This document shows positions 46,172 to 51,007 of a DNA stretch of 51,007 bases, one piece after another; within the stretch, counting starts at the first letter, position 1, and every line of letters starts with the position of its first letter. Origin of the DNA: Amycolatopsis azurea DSM 43854. GTDB taxonomy: Bacteria; Actinomycetota; Actinomycetes; Mycobacteriales; Pseudonocardiaceae. Location of the stretch: assembly GCF_001995215.1 (NCBI RefSeq), contig NZ_MUXN01000035.1, positions 1 through 51,007 on the forward strand. The letters run 5' to 3'. Below the pieces are notes generated by a model. The model was given only the letters and a program-made list of their open reading frames with translations, made no database searches and was not told the origin of the DNA. A program made the translations under genes and the position numbers.

Positions 46172-47898
46172 CAATTACCTGGCTGCTTTCCCGCGATTAT
46201 TCGGCCCATGTCGCGCAGAGCGGGGTTGTCTCGCGTCCAGTATTCGCTGTGAGCGGCCTCGCTGTTGCCGAGAATCGGGCCACTTGGGCCTGGATCCGAG
46301 GTGAACGTCCTGCCGCCGAATTCCGGGTCGGTGGGGTCGGGACCGAGGGGGTCGAGGGGATCGCCCTGCCCCTCGATACGAGGGAAGTTGGTGATGTTGA
46401 TCGCGTCGTTCGCGGCCGTCGTGGAGTACACGTGCTCGGGAGGCATGTTGAGCTGGCTCGCGTGATCGACACCGACGCCCGGACTGGCGACGAGCACGAT
46501 GTCGTCTACGGCGAGGTGCTCGTCTCTCGCAGCGTGTCCGACGAGGGTCGTGCCGTAGCTGTGCCCGAGGACTGTGTTGTGAGAGGGAGCTCCTTGATGG
46601 CTTTCCCTCAGTCCGTCCTGGAAGCTGTCGAGAGCATGTTTCCCGTTGTCGGCGAAACTCTCGTTCGCAGCGTCCATGAGGCCCGGCGGTGCGTCGTAGC
46701 CGATCCAAGTGATCACCGACGGTGTTTTCGCTCCGGCCTGCTGCGCGGCGCTGACCATGCTGTCCGCTCGTCCGAGGTCACCGTTGACCTTGGAAAGCTC
46801 CGACCCGGTACCGGGCACGTAGGTCGCGACGTTTTGCGCCGTATCAGGATTGCCCATCGCGACGACAGCCCGGCCTGCGCCCGCGTCATCGATGCGCAGC
46901 ACGTAGGGCCGTTGCTTGGTGGGGTCGTAGTTCGGACTGGCGGGATCGCTCATCGAAAGCCGGTGGTCGATGTCGTCGAGACCGCGAAGTTTCCCGTCGA
47001 GTTCGTCGAGATCCGCCTTGAGCGCGTCGAACTCCAGCCGGTCGTTGAGCTTGATCTGACCGGCTCCGGTTCGAGGGAACTCGGTGATCTTTCGCTGTAG
47101 TTCGTCGCGTTCATGCCGCAACCTGGACTGCTGCCGGTCCAACAGTTCACGGTTGGCGATGTCGCGCTGCTTTGCCGAGAAACCGTCCCGTGGTCCGACG
47201 AGTTCCGGCCGGTCCATGGCCAGCCGGGTCCGCTGCGCTTCACTCAAGGTCGCCCAGTAGGCGGCGTTCTGAGCCGCCGTCGCGCCCTCTGGCGGTGGCG
47301 CGGGGATGCTGAGCGATCCCATGGCAGCGCCGGAATTGCCTGCCGCGGCGAGCGAGGTGTTCTCGTTGTCGTTGCCGGTCGCGTCGATGGTCTGTCCGGA
47401 CATGATCCGGTCGAGCACGAGGCAGAAGTCGTCATCGATGTCGGTCGCGCTCCTGAGCACCTCGGAAACGCGATCGCGCAGTTCCGCCGCGATCGTCGCC
47501 CGTTCGCGGGCGACGGCTTCCCTCTGATCCTCCGGGGTGTCCGGGGGCGGCCCGTTGTCGACGATCGCCCCGTCGCCACCGACGGTGAAGTGGTGGGCGC
47601 GGGCGAGCCCCTCGACTTCCTTGACGCCGTTCATGACGCCGCTGATCGCGTCTCCGACGTCCCCCGCGCTTCGGCGCAACGAGGCGACCTCGGCGGCGTA
47701 CTCCTCAAGGCCGTCGATGACCTGATCGACCTCGTCCGCAGCGGCTCCGGCCGCGGTGCCGTGCCAGCCGTCGGCCGTAGTGATGCCGCGCAGGTCTTCC
47801 GAGCATGCGACGACCTTGTTGTACGCGGTGTTGACCTCACCGACCGCGCCTTGCAGAGGTGCGGAATCCCATCGAGTCACATCAGCCCAGGTGACCAT
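46171..47898 (-). CDS. DUF1023 alpha/beta-hydrolase with WXG100-like N-terminus
   Basis: A 575-residue protein. Residues 1-100 form a helical hairpin like WXG100/ESX substrates (W46 in DGWHG); 120-320 is a long helical linker with a Pro/Ala-rich segment; 330-575 is the DUF1023 alpha/beta-hydrolase domain with nucleophile S447 (GHSYGTT), D in IVLVASPG and a C-terminal histidine in EAAHSEYW. Such proteins are common in actinobacteria and may be exported by type VII-like systems; no ESX machinery is present here. It is coupled by TGATG to genes on both sides. Confidence 0.8.
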   Translation of the reverse strand: MVTWADVTRWDSAPLQGAVGEVNTAYNKVVACSEDLRGITTADGWHGTAAGAAADEVDQVIDGLEEYAAEVASLRRSAGDVGDAISGVMNGVKEVEGLARAHHFTVGGDGAIVDNGPPPDTPEDQREAVARERATIAAELRDRVSEVLRSATDIDDDFCLVLDRIMSGQTIDATGNDNENTSLAAAGNSGAAMGSLSIPAPPPEGATAAQNAAYWATLSEAQRTRLAMDRPELVGPRDGFSAKQRDIANRELLDRQQSRLRHERDELQRKITEFPRTGAGQIKLNDRLEFDALKADLDELDGKLRGLDDIDHRLSMSDPASPNYDPTKQRPYVLRIDDAGAGRAVVAMGNPDTAQNVATYVPGTGSELSKVNGDLGRADSMVSAAQQAGAKTPSVITWIGYDAPPGLMDAANESFADNGKHALDSFQDGLRESHQGAPSHNTVLGHSYGTTLVGHAARDEHLAVDDIVLVASPGVGVDHASQLNMPPEHVYSTTAANDAINITNFPRIEGQGDPLDPLGPDPTDPEFGGRTFTSDPGPSGPILGNSEAAHSEYWTRDNPALRDMGRIIAGKQPGN

Positions 47899-48218
47899 CA
47901 GACCGGCTTCCTCCCACCCGTCGACTGCGCCGGGACAGAGAGATCCGCCGTGGCAGCGTCTTCACGACTGCTATAGAGGTCGGCGGCTTTCGCCATACTC
48001 GCCGCATGCGTGTCGAGACGCCGCTCGTAGCCCTGCTCACGATCCCGCAAGGCCTGCTTGACCGCGGCGAGCTTGCCCACACAGCGCGCTCCCGGCATGC
48101 CGGCGTCGCCCGACGGCACCGCCGCCGAGCACGTCGCCCCGCGCAGCCCTTCCGCGACCCGCGTCGCCGCTCGCCCCGTACCTCTGATCTTCTCGATCAC
48201 CACGTCATAACCAGCCAT
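47898..48218 (-). CDS. Small WXG100/EspC-like helical protein
   Basis: A 106-residue helical protein (MAGYDVVIEKIRGTGRAATRVAEGL and VKQALRDREQGYERRLDTHAASMAKAADLYSSREDA), lacking a clear WXG but with the length, charge and YxxxD/E-like end (YSSRED) of ESX-type small partners. Two cysteines (30, 46) may form a disulfide. First gene of the coupled trio; its stop overlaps the hydrolase start (TGATG). Ribosome site AGGGGAGGG before ATG. A promoter with an inverted repeat lies upstream. Confidence 0.7.
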   Translation of the reverse strand: MAGYDVVIEKIRGTGRAATRVAEGLRGATCSAAVPSGDAGMPGARCVGKLAAVKQALRDREQGYERRLDTHAASMAKAADLYSSREDAATADLSVPAQSTGGRKPV

Positions 48219-48230
48219 GAGCCCTCCCCT

Positions 48231-48279
48231 GCTCCGGTAGTCAATCGATCACACTACGGAGCAGAACAGGCCGATTCAA
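48231..48279 (-). promoter_or_regulatory. Promoter and inverted repeat of the WXG100/DUF1023 operon
   Basis: Minus-strand TTGAAT (48274-48279), 17-nt spacer, TAGTGT (48251-48256). An inverted repeat GCTCCGGTAGT/ACTACGGAGC (48231-48241 / 48253-48262, one bulge) covers the -10 box and start region and may be an operator. Confidence 0.55.
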
Positions 48280-48369
48280 TGACCCAGGCATCCCGAAACC
48301 GGGGGAAACAGCAGGTAGCGGCGTTGTACTCACGCCTGACCAAGTAGTCCTACCTACTCCTGAAGCAGC

Positions 48370-48412
48370 GAAGGCTCCCGTCACCGCGTCGTATGCGGTG
48401 ACGGGAGCCTTC
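48370..48412 (-). terminator. Terminator of ino1
   Basis: An 18-bp perfect stem (48370-48387 / 48395-48412) with 7-nt loop, 20 nt beyond the ino1 stop. Confidence 0.85.
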
Positions 48413-48431
48413 AGCTCACGTCAGAAGAAGC

Positions 48432-49514
48432 TCACGCCTCGCCGGCGATGAACTTCTCGACCTCGTCGCGCGCGGTCGCGTCGTCGTACTGCTCCGGCGG
48501 CGACTTCATGAAGTACGAGGAAGCCGACAGGATCGGGCCACCGATGCCGCGGTCCTTCGCGATCTTCGCGGCACGCACGGCGTCGATGATGATGCCCGCC
48601 GAGTTCGGCGAGTCCCACACCTCGAGCTTGTACTCCAGGTTCAGCGGCACGTCACCGAAGGCGCGGCCTTCGAGCCGGACGTAGGCCCACTTGCGGTCGT
48701 CGAGCCACTGCACGTAGTCGGACGGCCCGATGTGGACGTTGCCCTTGCCGAGCTCGCGGTCGACCTGCGAGGTGACCGACTGGGTCTTCGAGATCTTCTT
48801 CGACTCGAGCCGCTCCAGCTCCTTCATGTTCAGGAAGTCCATGTTCCCGCCCACGTTGAGCTGCATCGTCCGGTCGAGCTGGACGCCGCGGTCCTCGAAC
48901 AGCTTCGCCAGCACGCGGTGCGTGATGGTGGCGCCGACCTGGGACTTGATGTCGTCGCCGACGATCGGCACGCCTGCCGCGCGGAACTTCTCCGCCCACT
49001 CGGGGTCGGAGGCGATGAACACCGGCAGCGCGTTGACGAACGCCACACCGGCGTCGATGCACGCCTGCGCGTAGAACTTGTCGGCCTCTTCGGAACCCAC
49101 CGGCAGGTAGGAGACGAGCACGTCGACCTCGGCCTCGCGCAGCGCCGCGACGACGTCGACCGGGGCCTCGTCGGACTCCTCGATGGTCTCGCGGTAGAAC
49201 CGGCCGAGCCCGTCGTAGGTGTGACCGCGCTGCACGGTGACGCCCAGCGGCGGCACGTCGGCGATCTTGATGGTGTTGTTCTCGCTGGCGAAGATCGCCT
49301 CGGACAGGTCGCGGCTGACCTTCTTGGCGTCCACGTCGAACGCGGCGACGAACTCGATGTCGCGGACGTGGTACTCGCCGAACACGACGTGCATCAAACC
49401 GGGCACGCGGGTGCTGGGATCTGCGTCGCGGTAGTACTGAACGCCCTGGACCAGCGAGGCCGCACAGTTGCCGACGCCCACGATGGCCACCCGAACGCGG
49501 CGGTTCTCGCCCAT
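48432..49514 (-). CDS. ino1: Myo-inositol-1-phosphate synthase
   Basis: A 360-residue enzyme converting glucose-6-phosphate to 1L-myo-inositol-1-phosphate with NAD+, the first step toward phosphatidylinositol and mycothiol in actinobacteria. Family blocks: GVGNCAASLVQGVQYYRD (NAD-binding, about 13-30), SYLPVGSEEADKFYA, GDDIKSQVGATITHR with the catalytic-site lysine, QLNVGGNMDFLNM and WDSPNSAGIIIDAVR. Length is typical of the short actinobacterial type. ATG follows GAAGGAG. PadR lies 62 nt upstream on the same strand and may regulate it. The order ino1-PadR-DUF5318-PBP matches Rv0046c-Rv0050. Confidence 0.97.
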   Translation of the reverse strand: MGENRRVRVAIVGVGNCAASLVQGVQYYRDADPSTRVPGLMHVVFGEYHVRDIEFVAAFDVDAKKVSRDLSEAIFASENNTIKIADVPPLGVTVQRGHTYDGLGRFYRETIEESDEAPVDVVAALREAEVDVLVSYLPVGSEEADKFYAQACIDAGVAFVNALPVFIASDPEWAEKFRAAGVPIVGDDIKSQVGATITHRVLAKLFEDRGVQLDRTMQLNVGGNMDFLNMKELERLESKKISKTQSVTSQVDRELGKGNVHIGPSDYVQWLDDRKWAYVRLEGRAFGDVPLNLEYKLEVWDSPNSAGIIIDAVRAAKIAKDRGIGGPILSASSYFMKSPPEQYDDATARDEVEKFIAGEA

Positions 49515-49576
49515 GCCGGTTTCTCCTTCATTAGTCCAACAGTTGTAGGTAATCCGCAGCGGGCACGGAGAGCGCC

Positions 49577-50122
49577 TCAGGTCTCCGGTCCGCGCTGCTC
49601 GGCCTGTTCGTGCGCGATGAGCTCGTTGAGCCAGCGCACCTCCCGCTCGCTGGACTCCAGCCCGAGCCGGTGCAGCTCACGGGTGTAGCGGTCGATCTTC
49701 TCCTCGGCCCGCGCCATTGCCGTCCGAAGTCCTTCTCGGCGTTCCTCGACCCGACGACGACGGCCTTCCAGGATTCGCATCCTGACGTCGGCCGGTGTCC
49801 TCGAAAAGAACGCCAGGTGGACGCCGAAGCCTTCGTCGTCCCATGTCTGCGGGCCGGCGTCGCCGAGTAGTTCGGCGAACCGTTCCTTGCCCTCGGCGGT
49901 GAGCTTGTACACGCGTTTGCCCCGGCGTGCCCATGCCCGGTCTTCCACCTCTTCGAGCTCCTCGACGAGGTAACCGGCACGGAGCAGCCGACGCAACGTC
50001 GGGTACAGCGAGCCGTACGAGAACGTCCGGAACATCCCGAGCGTCTCGTGCAAACGTTTGCGCAGCACGTAACCGTGCATGGGGGTCTCGTGCAGCAGCC
50101 CCAAGATCGCGAGCTCGAGCAC
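49577..50122 (-). CDS. PadR-family regulator
   Basis: A 181-residue PadR-type winged-helix regulator. N-terminal LELAILGLLHETPMHGYVLRKRLHETLG, FSYGSLYPTLRRLLRAGYL and the wing RRGKRVYKLTAEGKERFAELL are typical; the C-terminal part is a long coiled coil (RRRRVEERREGLRTAMARAEEKIDRYTRELHRLGLE) for dimerisation. Orthologous position to Rv0047c beside ino1. GTG at 50122 follows GGAAGGGGG. The ligand and operator were not identified; the gap to the divergent DUF5318 gene contains palindrome-poor DNA. Confidence 0.9.
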   Translation of the reverse strand: MLELAILGLLHETPMHGYVLRKRLHETLGMFRTFSYGSLYPTLRRLLRAGYLVEELEEVEDRAWARRGKRVYKLTAEGKERFAELLGDAGPQTWDDEGFGVHLAFFSRTPADVRMRILEGRRRRVEERREGLRTAMARAEEKIDRYTRELHRLGLESSEREVRWLNELIAHEQAEQRGPET

Positions 50123-50357
50123 ACCGCACCCCCTTCCGGGAACAAACCGCGACCGGTCGCGTTGGCCACCGAGACCGGCTCGGTCAACCTACCGGCCCAC
50201 TATATCGCGCCGATACATCGGAGTGGTGTAGCTAACCCCGATCGAGCGCTTCGGAACCGGACTAAATTCACCGGAGAGTTATCGAATCTTCGGCGTGTCC
50301 GACCGCGCACGCACCGTCCCGCCGAGAACGGGGCGTGGACCACACAGCAAGAGCCCG

Positions 50358-50363
50358 TACTCT
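50358..50363 (+). promoter_or_regulatory. Probable -10 box (TACTCT) for the DUF5318 gene
   Basis: TACTCT, then GTTGGC, then the GTG at 50370. A TGGACC -35-like element (50336-50341) stands 16 nt upstream of it. No ribosome site; likely leaderless. Confidence 0.5.
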
Positions 50364-50369
50364 GTTGGC

Positions 50370-50783
50370 GTGCGAAACCAGCGGCAGGTCGTGGACTACG
50401 CCTTACAGCGGCGCGCGCTGCTCAAGGGCGTCCACTCCGGACGGGTCGGCACATACGACGTCTGCGACGCGGGTCCGTACCTCCTGCGGGCCGCGAAATT
50501 CCACGGACGACCAGGTGAGCAGGACTGCCCGGTCTGTCATCGGGAGGAACTGACCCTGGTGTCCTGGGTGTACGGCGAGGAGCTCAAGCACGTCGCCGGG
50601 TCCGCCAAGACACCGGAAGAACTGATGCGGATGGACGGGCACTTCGCCGAGTTCACCGTCTACGAGGTCGAGGTCTGCCGGAGCTGTCACTGGAACCACC
50701 TGGTGCGGTCCTACGTCCTCGGAACAGGAGATCCGGGAAGCACCCGGCCACGGACCCGGTCGCAGAGGACAGCGGGTCAGTGA
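50370..50783 (+). CDS. DUF5318 family protein with a zinc-ribbon pair
   Basis: A 137-residue protein. The N-terminal helix RQVVDYALQRRALLKGV is followed by two CxxC knuckles, DCPVCH and VCRSCHWNHL, a probable zinc ribbon, with WVYGEELKHVAGSAKTPEEL between them. DUF5318 proteins sit next to ponA1 in mycobacteria (Rv0049) and are uncharacterised. GTG at 50370 is chosen over the longer frame from 50295 because of the -10 box 6 nt upstream. The conserved position before the PBP suggests a wall-synthesis link. Confidence 0.85.
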   Translation: MRNQRQVVDYALQRRALLKGVHSGRVGTYDVCDAGPYLLRAAKFHGRPGEQDCPVCHREELTLVSWVYGEELKHVAGSAKTPEELMRMDGHFAEFTVYEVEVCRSCHWNHLVRSYVLGTGDPGSTRPRTRSQRTAGQ

Positions 50784-50850
50784 CAGGTATCGAAAACGCA
50801 GTTGAGCACAGAGCGGCGACCCCCGAAGCGCCGGTCTGGGAGGCCCATTC

Positions 50851-51007
50851 GTGAACGACGACCGCAATCGCTCCTGGCCTGGCCAGGAGCCTGATGCACC
50901 TCGCCGTGCCCAATGGCCGGGCGAAGCCGACGAACCCGGCTGGCCGGGTGAGGAACCCCCGCGCCGCCCCCAGCGCCGGAACCCGCCGGGCGGCGGCCGC
51001 CGCCCGG
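50851..51007 (+). CDS. Start of a bifunctional penicillin-binding protein (partial)
   Basis: Open frame from GTG at 50851 to the window end, at least 52 residues, beginning MNDDRNRSWPGQEPDAP and rich in Pro, Arg, Gly and Trp. GGGAGG lies 8 nt before the start. The visible part is only the cytoplasmic low-complexity tail, so no catalytic domain can be seen. The call rests on position: in mycobacteria the gene after the DUF5318 protein is ponA1, a class A PBP with a proline-rich N-terminus. Confidence 0.6.
   Translation, partial: MNDDRNRSWPGQEPDAPRRAQWPGEADEPGWPGEEPPRRPQRRNPPGGGRRP

Noticed and set aside
48279..48347. 22-codon frame MTQASRNRGKQQVAALYSRLTK
   Set aside because: Its ATG overlaps the -35 box of the leftward WXG100/DUF1023 promoter and no ribosome site precedes it.
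1..51007. tRNA or rRNA genes, insertion sequences, prophage genes
   Set aside because: No cloverleaf with a GTTCRANNC arm in context, no rRNA segment, and no transposase, integrase or terminase motif was seen on either strand.

Overview
High-GC actinobacterial chromosome, most likely a Pseudonocardiales genome of the Amycolatopsis type. This is inferred from codon use, many GTG starts, frequent ATGA/GTGA gene overlaps, an AftB-like arabinosyltransferase, and families typical of that group. The right end (ino1 - PadR regulator - DUF5318 - start of a proline-rich bifunctional-PBP-like gene) matches the mycobacterial order Rv0046c-Rv0050, which lies near the replication origin. No rRNA, tRNA, CRISPR array, transposase or integrase was seen.

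Layout. 0.16-2.7 kb: ceramidase-like membrane protein, then a monocarboxylate symporter with its DUF3311 partner. 2.9-5.6 kb: secreted TAP-type peptidase, small XRE regulator, and an EndoU-like protein. 5.7-8.4 kb: LLM oxidoreductase and an ABC ATPase/permease, all overlapping. 8.5-10.3 kb: GTP-dependent PEP carboxykinase with a hairpin-rich leader. 10.7-17.0 kb: a leftward block with two dynamin-like GTPases, a GrpE-like protein, a proline-rich membrane protein, a DxDxDG-repeat protein, and a TetR/YqeB-like pair behind a palindromic operator. 17.1-19.5 kb: two-component system and a VOC protein. 19.8-21.3 kb: SDR plus TetR. 21.5-25.0 kb: two tandem paralogous ABC-2 systems. 25.1-26.4 kb: hypothetical protein and trmB. 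26.6-32.2 kb: MacB/FtsX-type exporter divergent from a second two-component system. 32.2-34.5 kb: amidohydrolase and SDR. 34.6-38.7 kb: AftB-like transferase, methyltransferase, secreted SdrD_B-like protein. 38.8-43.2 kb: two tandem PhoX phosphatases. 43.3-45.7 kb: MFS exporter and MarR divergent from a HAD phosphatase. 45.7-48.2 kb: coupled lipoprotein, DUF1023 hydrolase and WXG100-like protein. 48.4-51.0 kb: ino1, PadR, DUF5318 and the PBP start.

The most unusual signals are non-coding. (1) Intergenic elements in which two short palindromes, each with a 3-nt centre, face each other as a larger inverted repeat; at least two unrelated sequences share this design. (2) Two arrays of a CTCGCGTG-containing unit repeated at exactly 21 bp. 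(3) A dozen or more start codons placed 6-8 nt after a TAnnnT box, which suggests many leaderless mRNAs and fixes several starts. Among the genes, the dynamin/GrpE-like block, the two PhoX proteins with a CX3CX3CXH motif before the Tat signal, the EndoU-like fusion, and the WXG100/DUF1023/lipoprotein cluster deserve attention.
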